From positions 208,548-272,547 of the forward strand of contig CABVRX010000001.1 in assembly GCA_902500825.1 (NCBI GenBank): 64,000 bases of DNA, read 5' to 3'. A program made the position numbers and the translations under genes. Every line of letters starts with the position of its first letter. Position 1 is the stretch's first letter. Of this stretch, positions 1-7,542 are shown piece by piece. The notes under the pieces were generated by a model that worked only from the letters and a program-made list of their open reading frames with translations, was not told the DNA's origin and searched no databases. This DNA is from an uncultured Nitrospira sp. (GTDB lineage: Bacteria; Nitrospirota; Nitrospiria; Nitrospirales; Nitrospiraceae).

Positions 1-465
1 GCCAAGACCGCGCTCGTGAGCCGGAAGCCAGTCGGTGACGGCGCGGTTGAATGTCGGTAATGCCGCTGCCTCTCCGACACCAAGAAGAAATCTGACAACG
101 ACCAGCGCACCGACGATTCCGAGCGGCGCAGCCAGGAAAGACGTGGCGGCAAAGGCAGTCCAAGCGGTAAAGCAGGACCACCAGATCAGTGCGATCAGAA
201 GGACGACGCGAACCCCCCAGCGATCACTCAGCCATCCACCGGGAATCTGAAACAACGCATACCCGATGACGAATGCGGAAAAAACGAATCCCATTTCCTG
301 TTCGGTCAGTCCCAACGCCGGCATCATCTGGCGCGCAGTGACTGAAATATTGACGCGATCGATGTAGGTGACGACGCTGATGGCAAAAAGGAGTCCAAGA
401 ATCAGCCAACGTAGGGGCGATGGAGGTGTGCTGCCGCCGCGATTCGAGGAAGTCGTTTCGCTCAC
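1..465 (-). CDS. MFS transporter, N-terminal part (runs off the window)
   Basis: This is the first 155 codons of a major facilitator superfamily permease; the rest lies left of position 1. After a short Ser/Pro-rich cytoplasmic tail comes TM1 (WLILGLLFAISVVTYIDRVN), then a second membrane helix and the loop GGWLSDRWGVR, which fits the conserved MFS loop 2-3 motif (G-x-x-x-D-R-x-G-x-R). The segment RFLLGVGEAAALP and the YIDRVN end of TM1 resemble the anion:cation symporter (ACS) subfamily, whose members carry organic anions such as sugar acids; the substrate here cannot be told. I chose GTG at 465 because the frame is open from there to the window edge and no ATG lies closer to TM1; the ribosome site is weak. 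Confidence 0.8.
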   Translation of the reverse strand, partial: MSETTSSNRGGSTPPSPLRWLILGLLFAISVVTYIDRVNISVTARQMMPALGLTEQEMGFVFSAFVIGYALFQIPGGWLSDRWGVRVVLLIALIWWSCFTAWTAFAATSFLAAPLGIVGALVVVRFLLGVGEAAALPTFNRAVTDWLPAHERGLG

Positions 466-540
466 AATAGTTCCGCTATACGATTCATTGGGGAGAGCAG
501 CCACGCTGGGGTTCGGCAGGCGTCCGGGGATTGAATAGCT

Positions 541-564
541 TGCCGCCTCCTTGCAGAGGCGGCA
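541..564 (-). terminator. Hairpin downstream of the FKBP gene
   Basis: A perfect 9-bp stem (TGCCGCCTC / GAGGCGGCA) with a 6-nt loop lies 12 nt beyond the stop codon of the FKBP gene. No strong U-run follows on the minus strand, so it could equally be an mRNA 3'-end stabiliser. Its position suggests transcript termination. Confidence 0.55.
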
Positions 565-575
565 AAGCGTAGCGG

Positions 576-1253
576 TCAGTTGGTGACGATATCGAGTAAC
601 TCAACTTCGAAGACCAAGGTGGCTCCCGGCTTAATGGTCGGCGGTGACCCCCCGTCGCCATAGGCCAGATTGGATGGGCACACCAGCCGGCTCTTTCCTC
701 CGACCTTGATCTGTTGAACTCCCTCGGTCCAACACTTAATGACCTTGTTCAACGGAAATGTCGCGGGCTCTCCTCGTTTGATGGAACTATCGAATACCGT
801 TCCATCGGTCAAGGTGCCATGATAATGGACCTTGACGGTATCCGTTGCCTTTGGCGTGGCTCCGGTGCCAGGCTTGATGGTGGTGATGATGATCCCTGAC
901 TCCGTCTTCGTCGCGCCTTTTTCGGACGCCGCTTTTGTCGTAAACGCAGCCCCTGCCTTCTTCTCACTTTCAGCAGCGACGGCCAATCGAGATTGTTGCA
1001 GTTGTTGAATCTTAGGCCCAAATGTTTGGAGGTCGACTTTTTGAGGGCGCTTCAGCACGCCGTCGGTGATGCCATGTTTGACCATATCGAGCTCGGTCTC
1101 GCTCAAGGAGAATGTTCCCAATGATTGGCTGATGGCCAACCCAAGAGCATACAAGGTTTTCTGATCATCATTTGCCGGATCCGGCGAGGCAGCCAGTAGC
1201 GGGGTCGTGAGAAGGAGAAATCCTATGGCAAAACATAATAGACGAATTCTCAT
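576..1253 (-). CDS. FKBP-type peptidyl-prolyl cis-trans isomerase, exported
   Basis: The 225-residue protein begins with a clear signal peptide (MRIRLLCFAIGFLLLTTPLL, cleavage near AAS), so it acts in the periplasm. Residues about 25-110 form the helical dimerisation region typical of Mip/FkpA proteins (YALGLAISQSLGTFSL). Residues about 115-225 form the FKBP fold, with VHYHGTLTDGTVFDSS, the W of the binding pocket (CWTEGVQQIKVGG), and LVFEVELLDI at the end. This matches the length and order of FkpA/Mip foldases, which help folding of envelope proteins by prolyl isomerisation. It stands alone, followed by a hairpin. The family is certain; the exact orthologue is not. Confidence 0.93.
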   Translation of the reverse strand: MRIRLLCFAIGFLLLTTPLLAASPDPANDDQKTLYALGLAISQSLGTFSLSETELDMVKHGITDGVLKRPQKVDLQTFGPKIQQLQQSRLAVAAESEKKAGAAFTTKAASEKGATKTESGIIITTIKPGTGATPKATDTVKVHYHGTLTDGTVFDSSIKRGEPATFPLNKVIKCWTEGVQQIKVGGKSRLVCPSNLAYGDGGSPPTIKPGATLVFEVELLDIVTN

Positions 1254-1568
1254 AGAGTAGAGGTCCTTTCTTGTGATGGGCCATGGGCCAATATGGCACG
1301 TAAGAATACGATAGGCTTTTCGATCTCACAACAGAAATTTTACCGAATAGGTATGGTCAGCGAGGCGAGGTTCTGTGCTTCATGTAAATACGAGCTTGTG
1401 GAGATGGCGGAACAGGGCGCTCCACTTTAAAATCCATGTAATGGCATTGATTGCCTAAACCACAATCAATACACCTTACACGGATCGTTCTAGAGAGCGC
1501 AATACTGGAAACTTGCAAGGCTAGCTAGGGTGAGTGTCTTCAAGTCGTATTGGCTCGTCGGTCAAACT
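1254..1568. other. Intergenic stretch without a recognisable gene
   Basis: About 315 bases between the start of the FKBP gene and the end of a small paralogous pair. It must hold the FKBP promoter. I see no convincing reading frame, RNA fold or repeat in it. Confidence 0.5.
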
Positions 1569-1883
1569 TCAACACCAATAGAAGTAGTCGCCGTTTGCTT
1601 CGATCATCCTTCGGACTACATCATAGCTGTCTAACTCAGCTTGGGTCTTGGCTGGGGTATTACTCTGGTCTGAAAGGCGAGGCCCGCTCACCTTAAGTTT
1701 GTAGCTCTCGTACAGCTCAACGTTCGTCACGATGAACATGTGATACTCATTTAGACCTGAGACTTCCTTGAGGGTATAGTTAAGAAATTTATTCTTGAGA
1801 TAAGTCCGGATGATGTCCAAATTCGCTTCAATTCGTTCTTGTTCCCCAGGATTAGACATGCTCTTCTCAACGATTACCATCAC
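1569..1883 (-). CDS. Small protein of unknown function, copy A of a tandem pair
   Basis: This 104-residue soluble protein is not recognised. It has no signal peptide or membrane segment. It is clearly homologous to the gene just upstream (1880-2170): both share an IxxxYxKxKFxxYTxxE region followed by YHxFIVTNVxLxxSYxLxV and RLSDxxNT. The start is GTG at 1883, overlapping the TGA of copy B by four bases (GTGA), so the two are translationally coupled; an in-frame ATG follows at once. The pair is therefore one operon made by tandem duplication and divergence. The next gene to the right is the insertion-element region, so the pair sits at the edge of an accessory zone. Confidence 0.7.
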   Translation of the reverse strand: MMVIVEKSMSNPGEQERIEANLDIIRTYLKNKFLNYTLKEVSGLNEYHMFIVTNVELYESYKLKVSGPRLSDQSNTPAKTQAELDSYDVVRRMIEANGDYFYWC

Positions 1884-2170
1884 CAGGAATAAATCGTGTC
1901 GCCTGCACGGACCATCGCACTCGCGATAAAGCCGCTATTCAATGACAATCGAGTGCGTTCCGTAGTATTCCTCCGGTCGGAGAGCCGTGACCAGTCCACT
2001 CTGAGTCCATAGCTCTTGTGCAGCTTCACGTTCGTTACTATGAACTTGTGGTACAGACTGTGAACTGAGTCTTCCGTGATGGTGTAGCCGGGGAACTTGC
2101 TCTTGATATAGTGCCGAATAGTGGCCAGATTGCCTGCAATCCGCCTGTGTTCTTCTACCTCAACAATCAT
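1880..2170 (-). CDS. Small protein of unknown function, copy B of a tandem pair
   Basis: A 96-residue paralogue of the preceding small protein, unrecognised otherwise. I start it at ATG 2170 because the resulting N-terminus (MIVEVEEHRRIAGNL) aligns with copy A (MVIVEKS...ERIEANL). The frame stays open upstream to a GTG at 2275 and would add 35 Ser/Arg-rich residues with no counterpart in copy A. Shared core: YIKSKFPGYTITEDS, then YHKFIVTNVKLHKSYGLRV and RLSDRRNT. The protein has no membrane segment. Its stop overlaps the start of copy A. Confidence 0.65.
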   Translation of the reverse strand: MIVEVEEHRRIAGNLATIRHYIKSKFPGYTITEDSVHSLYHKFIVTNVKLHKSYGLRVDWSRLSDRRNTTERTRLSLNSGFIASAMVRAGDTIYSW

Positions 2171-2431
2171 AGGAAGGTCACTCACAAGTGAGCCGCCACT
2201 GTAGTGCCGATCTTTATGTGAATCAAGATACGTACGGGTTCTTAGGGAGTGCGAAGATGAGGGAAGCGAAGGCACTCCTCATTAATGTGTGAGGAGTCCG
2301 CTAAGACAAACCGCAGAGATCTATGGATACTCCGATTTTTAACACCTTGAATTGAGAATGCAACTCGTGTACAAACCCGCCTCCGTTAAGGCGCCAATAC
2401 GGGAAAAGCAAATTACAACAAAGGAGTCGAG

Positions 2432-2635
2432 ATGGGAGATCAGTGGTCCCTTAGTCAAGAAGAAGAAGACAAGAATCGACAGAGTCTGTTTCGGAAGGCG
2501 AGAAAGGGCGACGAAAAAGCCAAGCAGGAGTTGCAAGAAGTCTATGGCGTGCGACTCTGGTCAGAGCATGAACGTGCAGAGTTGGTGTATGAGAATCCCC
2601 GACACGCTGCCAGACGCGGTAACCAGAGGTCTTAA
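2432..2635 (+). CDS. Small charged hypothetical protein
   Basis: A 67-residue, strongly charged soluble protein beginning MGDQWSLSQEEEDKNRQ. A strong ribosome site (AAAGGAG) lies about six bases before the ATG, which is the main reason for accepting it. Its middle is helical with alternating Lys/Glu (FRKARKGDEKAKQELQEVYG). I recognise no family. It ends about 95 bases before the left end of the IS3-family element. Confidence 0.5.
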   Translation: MGDQWSLSQEEEDKNRQSLFRKARKGDEKAKQELQEVYGVRLWSEHERAELVYENPRHAARRGNQRS

Positions 2636-2730
2636 AATTCACCAGGCATGGATCACAGCCAATACCTCAGATCGACCTAGAACCCTGCCGTCATCAAAAT
2701 CAATAGCACGAAGACGTTCCAGCAGCAGGC

Positions 2731-2757
2731 TGAGCGGCTGCCGGTTTCAAAGACACC
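2731..2757 (+). repeat. Left inverted repeat of the IS3-family element
   Basis: It begins TGAGCGGCTGCCGGTTT and ends GACACC. It pairs with the right end at 3936-3962, with 23 of 27 positions identical. Confidence 0.9.
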
Positions 2758-2791
2758 GAGTTAGGTGTATGAAGGAAACCGGAGGTAGGTC

Positions 2792-3082
2792 ATGGAGCGA
2801 CGCAAGTTTACGCGAGAGTTCAAAGTGGAGGCGGTGAAGTTCATCCAAGAGCGCGGGGTCTCCGTGGCGCAAGCCGCACGGGATTTGGGCGTACACGGCA
2901 CGGTGTTGCGCCGATGGGTGCGGGAGAGGACAGCGGACCCGCAGCAAGCCTTCCCTGGCCCGGGGCAGATGAAACCGGATCAGCTGGCTGATTGAGCGCC
3001 TCCGACGCGAGGTGACGAAGCTTAAAGCGGAGCGGGACATTCTAAAAAAGCCGCGGCCTACTTTGCGAAGGAGTCGCTGTGA
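2792..3082 (+). pseudogene. IS3 orfA, double-frameshifted
   Basis: OrfA of IS3 elements is the DNA-binding half of the OrfAB transposase. Residues 1-67 read MERRKFTREFKVEAVKFIQE, the HTH region and the QMKPDQL segment, then hit TGA at 2993-2995. One extra base near 2987-2990 causes this: the next codons of the family (IERLRREVTKLKAERDILKK) continue in the shifted frame. A base lost at the A-run 3044-3049 returns to the original frame for the usual AAAYFAKESL ending, with its stop at 3080-3082. The A-run is also where IS3 elements normally slip by -1 into orfB. A functional OrfAB fusion is unlikely unless both shifts occur on the ribosome. Confidence 0.85.
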
Positions 3083-3930
3083 AGTGCGGCTTCATCGTGA
3101 AGCACCGGGGGCTCTGGCCGACGGCGTGGCTCTGTGAGGCGCTCGGTGTCTCGCGGGGTGGCTTCTATGCGTGGCTGACGCGTCCACAAAGCTCGCGCGC
3201 TCGTCGCGACGAGGTGTTGGGGGCCAAGATCCGGACGAGTTTCCTGCAGAGTGACCGGACCTCTGGGGCGCGCCGCGTCTGGCACGATCTTCTGGCCGAG
3301 GGGGAGGTCTGTGGCCTGCATCGGATCGAGCGGCTGATGCAGCGACAGGCCTTACGCGCACGGCCAAGCCGACGTCGGATGCCCGCCGAGACCGGCCCAC
3401 AGGGGCCCAGCGCAGTCTCGCCGTATGTGCTCAACCGCCAGTGTCACGCCCCTGCCCTCAACCGCAAATGGGTGGCCGACTTCACCTATCTCTGGACCGC
3501 CGAAGGGTGGCTGTACGGCGCGGCGGTGGTGGATCTCTTCTCGCGCCGAGTCGTCGGGTGGTCGATGCAGGCGACGATGACCGCGCAACTCGTGACGGCG
3601 ATCTGGCGTCGGGGCAAGCCCGAGGCCGGGTTACATCACTCCGATCGAGGCAGTCAGTACACCAGTGAGCCGTTCCAACGCTTGCTGGCGGACCAGGGCC
3701 TCTCATGTAGCATGAGCCGCTCTGGCAACTGTTGGGACAACGCGGCGATGGAAAGCTGCTTCTCCTCGCTGAAGACCGAGCGCACGGCGCGGACCATGTA
3801 CCGATCTCGAGATCAGGCGAAAGCCGACGTGTTCGATTACATCGAGCGCTTCTATAATCCCCGACGGCGGCATTCCACATTGGGGTATCTCAGTCCGATG
3901 GAGTTCGAACGGCAAGCGAAAAAAGCGTAG
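3079..3930 (+). CDS. IS3 orfB, DDE transposase
   Basis: The catalytic half of an IS3 transposase, 283 residues and apparently intact. Residues about 40-95 form the HTH_21-like region (RTSGARRVWHDLLAEGEVCG). The rve integrase core follows, with catalytic Asp in KWVADFTYLW, second Asp in HHSDRGSQYTS and Glu in NAAMESCFSSLKTE. The C-terminus has the usual RRRHSTLGYLSP motif. It starts at GTG 3079, overlapping the original stop of orfA, so in a healthy element it would be reached by -1 frameshifting or coupling. With orfA damaged, the element may depend on another copy for mobility. Confidence 0.93.
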   Translation: MKCGFIVKHRGLWPTAWLCEALGVSRGGFYAWLTRPQSSRARRDEVLGAKIRTSFLQSDRTSGARRVWHDLLAEGEVCGLHRIERLMQRQALRARPSRRRMPAETGPQGPSAVSPYVLNRQCHAPALNRKWVADFTYLWTAEGWLYGAAVVDLFSRRVVGWSMQATMTAQLVTAIWRRGKPEAGLHHSDRGSQYTSEPFQRLLADQGLSCSMSRSGNCWDNAAMESCFSSLKTERTARTMYRSRDQAKADVFDYIERFYNPRRRHSTLGYLSPMEFERQAKKA

Positions 3931-3935
3931 GGGGG

Positions 3936-3962
3936 GGTGTCAATTAAACCGGCAGCAGCTCA
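3936..3962 (-). repeat. Right inverted repeat of the IS3-family element
   Basis: Read on the minus strand it begins TGAGCTGCTGCCGGTTT and ends GACACC, mirroring the left end. The last codons and the stop of the truncated toxin gene are supplied by this repeat. Confidence 0.9.
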
Positions 3963-4122
3963 GTGCCGTCCTAAACCCCTGTAGCTTTTTGATGCGCTTT
4001 CCATCCGGGATCGGATCGTCAGCAAGCCGAGCGCAGTCGGCAAGAATCTGTTTGGCTATCTTGTCGGAGAATTGATCGAGATCGCGTTGAGCGCGGGACG
4101 ACAGGAATACGTGGTAGGTCAC
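3940..4122 (-). pseudogene. RelE/ParE-type toxin, 3' end removed by the IS element
   Basis: The first 53 codons match the start of RelE/ParE-superfamily toxins: YHVFLSSRAQRDLDQF (helix 1) and the turn leading to KKLQGFRTAL. At that point the usual continuation (YRLRVGDYRV-like) is replaced by seven residues read from the insertion element's right inverted repeat, ending at TGA 3940. Family members are about 85-95 residues long, so about 40% is lost, including the strands that carry most catalytic residues of RelE. GTG 4122 overlaps the antitoxin stop (GTGA), the usual antitoxin-first arrangement. The fragment is almost surely inactive. Confidence 0.85.
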
Positions 4123-4394
4123 GCCGTACGAGTTTTCTTCTTGAACCGTGCAGTCCGATAGTCGGACAATGCCAGGGTTCTGCCGGCACGAATATCTCTT
4201 AAACCTTCCTCGATTTTCTTTCGCAGCTTAGGGCTATAGGCCAATAGGGCGTCTTCGATGTCGTCTTCCGTGACAGGGACCAGCATGGCGGTCGGGCGCC
4301 CATGTGTCGTCACCAGAACGGTATTTCCACGCTCCACGGTTCGAAGCATCTCGGATGTTTTGCTCTTCAGTTCACGCACATTGGTAAATTTCAC
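4119..4394 (-). CDS. Phd/YefM-family antitoxin
   Basis: A 91-residue antitoxin and transcriptional autorepressor of the Phd/YefM family. The N-terminal part has the family hallmarks: VKFTNVRELKSKTSEML, then TVERGNTVLVTTHGRPTAML and VPV. The Lys/Arg-rich C-terminus (TARFKKKTRTA) would be the toxin-binding tail. GTG 4394 is chosen because AGGAG lies five bases upstream and because the family begins with this segment; an earlier GTG at 4424 would add ten unrelated residues. Its partner toxin, downstream and overlapping, has lost its 3' end to the IS element, so this antitoxin is now an orphan. Confidence 0.85.
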   Translation of the reverse strand: MKFTNVRELKSKTSEMLRTVERGNTVLVTTHGRPTAMLVPVTEDDIEDALLAYSPKLRKKIEEGLRDIRAGRTLALSDYRTARFKKKTRTA

Positions 4395-4484
4395 GCGATC
4401 TCCTGTGGTTGCAACTGTGACCACAGTCTAGAGAGTGCTCGTGGTGGAGTCAAGAAAGAACCAAGAGGTTATGATGGGCTGAGC

Positions 4485-5171
4485 TTATCGCCGGAGGAAC
4501 GCGATCCAGCGCCACAAGTTCAGCAGGCTGGCGAGTGAGGCCGCGACGTAGGTCAGCGCGGCGGCGGTGAGAATGCTGCGAGCCCCTTGCTCATCTTCAG
4601 GCGATAGATAATTGCCCTGCCGAAGGACGGGGAGGGCACGCCGGAAGCTGGCGTCCCACTCGACGGGAAGCGTAAGGAGATGGACCAGCGTGGAGATTCC
4701 CATCGTCGCCATTCCGGCCATCATAACGACGACACTCGCGACCGGCGTTCGAGCCACCGCCGCCGCGATTGGAATCCCCATCATCAAGACCGCTCCGACC
4801 TTCTCGGCCTTCTGCGCGACCAGCACAAGCTTGGTGCGCTCTGCGAGCGGCTGGTAACCCAGATGATCTTGAATGGCATGCCCGACCTCGTGAGCGGCGA
4901 TCGTAATTGCCGTGAGAGATTTTCCATCGAAGATAGCAGGCGTCAGGCGAACCGCTTTGCTGACTGGATCGTAGTGGTCGCCGGTTTCGGTCGGTTCGAC
5001 TTTGATGTGCGGCATGTCGAACCGATTGAGCAGGTGCCTGGCCAATTCTCCCCCGGTGCCCGGATAGTCGGCGCGGGGCGCACTATGCTTGGCAAACACC
5101 CGCCTGGTCCAGAGTTGCGGCCCGACAAGAACCAGGACAACCACGATCAAAAGAAGGACGAGACGCACCAT
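4485..5171 (-). CDS. Membrane-anchored zinc metallopeptidase (YugP-like)
   Basis: A 228-residue membrane protease of the neutral zinc metallopeptidase 2 family. An N-terminal helix (MVRLVLLLIVVVLVLVG) anchors it. The zinc site is HEVGHA in TIAAHEVGHAIQDHLGY. Two hydrophobic segments follow (ILMMGIPIAAAVA-like region and MMAGMATMGIST), and one lies near the C-terminus, with the conserved LPVEWDASFRRAL and EDEQGARSILTAAALTYVA regions. ATG 5171 is preferred because GGAGA lies about ten bases before it; the frame is open upstream to 5246 without similarity. The cellular substrate of this family is not well defined. The gene stands alone. Confidence 0.87.
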   Translation of the reverse strand: MVRLVLLLIVVVLVLVGPQLWTRRVFAKHSAPRADYPGTGGELARHLLNRFDMPHIKVEPTETGDHYDPVSKAVRLTPAIFDGKSLTAITIAAHEVGHAIQDHLGYQPLAERTKLVLVAQKAEKVGAVLMMGIPIAAAVARTPVASVVVMMAGMATMGISTLVHLLTLPVEWDASFRRALPVLRQGNYLSPEDEQGARSILTAAALTYVAASLASLLNLWRWIAFLRR

Positions 5172-5393
5172 GTATCTCGATCTCCGCACCACGCTTGTTG
5201 GCCGAAGCACCCGGCCAAGACTATGGGCACACTCACAGGCTAACACAATTAAAGACAGGAACCGAAAACTTGGCTACAATTCCCTGCTGTCGAGAGAGGA
5301 ACGAGCTCCTTGCACGACAGAGCTGACTCTCAATGATCTTGGCACTCCTCAGAGCATGGCGCATGTTGCCGCCCCATTGTCTCGGAGACTTAC

Positions 5394-6146
5394 ATGACGA
5401 TCACTGACATCGAATCGACTGATCTTCCGACCCCGACTGGGCCGATGCGGACGTATGTCTTTCGCCCTGTGGTGAAGGGACGTTATCCTGGGCTCGTCCT
5501 GCACTCGGAGATTTTCCAGGTCACGGCGCCTATCCGACGCATGGCGGCGATACTGGCGAGCCATGGCTTCGTAGTGGCAGTGCCGGAGATTTTCCACGAG
5601 CTGGAGCCGGCAGGCACCGTCCTCGCCTACGACGAGGCGGGCGCGGCACGCGGCAATCGGCACAAGATCACCAAGGCCTTGTCGAGCTACGACGACGATG
5701 CGCGCGCGACGCTGGACTATCTTACGTCTTCACCGTACTGCACGAGCAAGGTGGGCGTGGTGGGGATTTGTATCGGGGGGCACCTGGCGTTTCGCGCGGC
5801 GATGCAGCCCGATGTGTTGGCCGCCGCCTGTTTCTACGCGACCGACATCCACAAGCGCGGCCTGGGGCAAGGCATGCAAGACGACAGCCTGGACCGGATC
5901 GGCCAGATTACGGGCGAGCTGCTGATGATCTGGGGCCGGCAGGACCCGCACATTCCCCGCGAAGGGCGGGCGCTCATTTACAACGCGCTGAGCGATGCCG
6001 GCGTGCATTTCCAGTGGCATGAGTTCAATGCCGCGCACGCGTTCATGCGCGACGAAGGTCCCCGCTACGATCCCGCTGCGGCAAGGATGTGCTACGACAT
6101 GGCGTTGGAGTTATTTCACCGTCGGTTGGGTGAATGCGGAACATAG
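5394..6146 (+). CDS. Dienelactone hydrolase family protein
   Basis: A 250-residue cytoplasmic alpha/beta hydrolase. It shows the nucleophile elbow GICIGGH, with cysteine as in true dienelactone hydrolases, the acidic residue region MIWGRQDPHIP, and the catalytic His in FNAAHAFMRDEGPRYDPAAA, the usual C-terminal DLH signature. The expected Glu near EIF at residues 40-65 is present. Known members open dienelactone rings in chlorocatechol breakdown, but many act on other lactones or esters, and no aromatic-degradation genes are nearby. GGAG six bases upstream supports ATG 5394. Confidence 0.9.
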   Translation: MTITDIESTDLPTPTGPMRTYVFRPVVKGRYPGLVLHSEIFQVTAPIRRMAAILASHGFVVAVPEIFHELEPAGTVLAYDEAGAARGNRHKITKALSSYDDDARATLDYLTSSPYCTSKVGVVGICIGGHLAFRAAMQPDVLAAACFYATDIHKRGLGQGMQDDSLDRIGQITGELLMIWGRQDPHIPREGRALIYNALSDAGVHFQWHEFNAAHAFMRDEGPRYDPAAARMCYDMALELFHRRLGECGT

Positions 6147-6272
6147 TCTCCATGCCTGATTGATCCGACTTTAGCTTTCATGTTCGATCTCCAATAGCCA
6201 CATCGCGTCAGATGGGTTCCGACGGTGGAAAAGCAGGTGGAATCTTCCTTGAAATGGCCATAGGCATAACGC

Positions 6273-7439
6273 ATGAACTCCACCTATGACGTCATTGTGG
6301 TCGGCAGTGGACCGGCCGGGGCTTGCGCAGCGTGGCGTCTGGCGAAGACGGGCGTTTCGGTCGCCGTACTCGAAAAGGCCGCGCTACCACGGTACAAGAC
6401 CTGTGGCGGCGGAATCGTTGGACGGGCCGTGCAAGCGCTGCCTATAGATGTGCGCCATGTTGTCGAACAGGGCTGTCACACCGCTCAATTAAATTTTCTC
6501 CCTGGAAGATTGTCCTTCACGACGCATCGACCAACTTCCATCGTTTCCATGACGATGCGTTCTCAGTTTGATTTTGCCATTCTGTCAGCCGCGCAGGAAA
6601 CCGGGGCTATCGTTCATCAACGCTGCGCTGTAGAAAATGTTTCGTTCCATGACGACTTCGTCACGCTTAGCACAAGCTCAGGCTCGATGCGTGCCAAGTT
6701 CGTTGTGGCAGCAGACGGGGCGCTCAGCACGGTCGCGCGAACAATGGGTCCGGCCGGTGGACCTGTTCTCATTCCGGCGATTGAGTACGAAGTGACGGTG
6801 CCCCATGACCGGTTGGACAAGTTTCACGGCATAGCGCGATTTGATTTTGGACTGCTCCCCCAGGGGTATGCCTGGGCCTTTCCCAAGCAACACCATCTGT
6901 CGATCGGTGTCCTATCGATGACGCAGCGAGAAAGCGACCTCAAACGCGCGATGGCGCAGTATCTCGACCTCCTCGGCTGTGGCTTCTTCACACAGGTCGA
7001 GCGCCACGGCTTTGTTATTCCCATCCGACCACGACGGGGGCCGTTCATCAACAAGCGCATCCTGTTGGTCGGTGATGCCGCAGGATTCGCCGATCCCGTC
7101 ACCGGAGAAGGGATTTCGTTTGCCATTCAAAGCGGTCTGATGGCGGCTGAATCTTTGATCGACATGCAGCTTGACGAGGAGTCCGTACGGAACGCGTACA
7201 GCCGCTCAGTGACTGGAACAATCATTCCTGAACTACGAAGAGGACGAGTGCTGGCCCGACTGCTGTACGACTTTCCTCGGATACGATCATGGGCGTTTGC
7301 ACAACATGGGCAGCGCCTCTGTGAAGCGGTGACGGACGTGATGGCCGGGAAGAGACGGTATCGAGACCTACGGTTCACGCTCAGAACTCTGCTCCGGCTG
7401 CTATCGCCAAACGGATGGCGGACCTCGGAAGAGACCTAG
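6273..7439 (+). CDS. Geranylgeranyl reductase family FAD protein
   Basis: A 388-residue FAD-dependent reductase of the BchP/ChlP-like group. The N-terminal Rossmann motif is VIVVGSGPAGACAAWRLA, followed by LPRYKTCGGGI, characteristic of geranylgeranyl reductases. The second FAD motif GDAAGFADPVTGEGISFAI lies near residue 270. Such enzymes saturate prenyl chains of chlorophyll, menaquinone or lipids, or act as oxygenases. No photosynthesis genes are visible, so a quinone or lipid substrate is more likely here. It follows the hydrolase gene after about 125 bases and is probably transcribed separately or weakly coupled. Confidence 0.88.
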   Translation: MNSTYDVIVVGSGPAGACAAWRLAKTGVSVAVLEKAALPRYKTCGGGIVGRAVQALPIDVRHVVEQGCHTAQLNFLPGRLSFTTHRPTSIVSMTMRSQFDFAILSAAQETGAIVHQRCAVENVSFHDDFVTLSTSSGSMRAKFVVAADGALSTVARTMGPAGGPVLIPAIEYEVTVPHDRLDKFHGIARFDFGLLPQGYAWAFPKQHHLSIGVLSMTQRESDLKRAMAQYLDLLGCGFFTQVERHGFVIPIRPRRGPFINKRILLVGDAAGFADPVTGEGISFAIQSGLMAAESLIDMQLDEESVRNAYSRSVTGTIIPELRRGRVLARLLYDFPRIRSWAFAQHGQRLCEAVTDVMAGKRRYRDLRFTLRTLLRLLSPNGWRTSEET

Positions 7440-7542
7440 GTATGCGTACCCGGATGGTCTTTCCTATCGAGACCCAGTGAGGTATCCTTCCTGAGCTCAC
7501 GAACGAGAGGAGTGTTGACTGAACATCAAGATTCTCTCCCGC

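Larger units (their letters stand above)
2731..3962 (+). mobile_element. IS3-family insertion sequence with inverted ends
   Basis: A 1232-bp element bounded by 27-base inverted repeats that agree at 23 positions and begin TGAGC. It carries the two overlapping frames usual for IS3: orfA (helix-turn-helix, here damaged) and orfB (DDE transposase, intact). No 3-base target duplication is visible: GGC lies to the left and GTG to the right. The right end lies inside a RelE-type toxin gene, and the missing 3' part of that toxin is not found beyond the left end. The flanks therefore look rearranged or partly deleted after insertion. Confidence 0.92.

Noticed and set aside
1285..1310. TGGCACG near 1294 as a sigma-54 promoter
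   Set aside because: The -12 element (TTGC-like) is missing at the required spacing.
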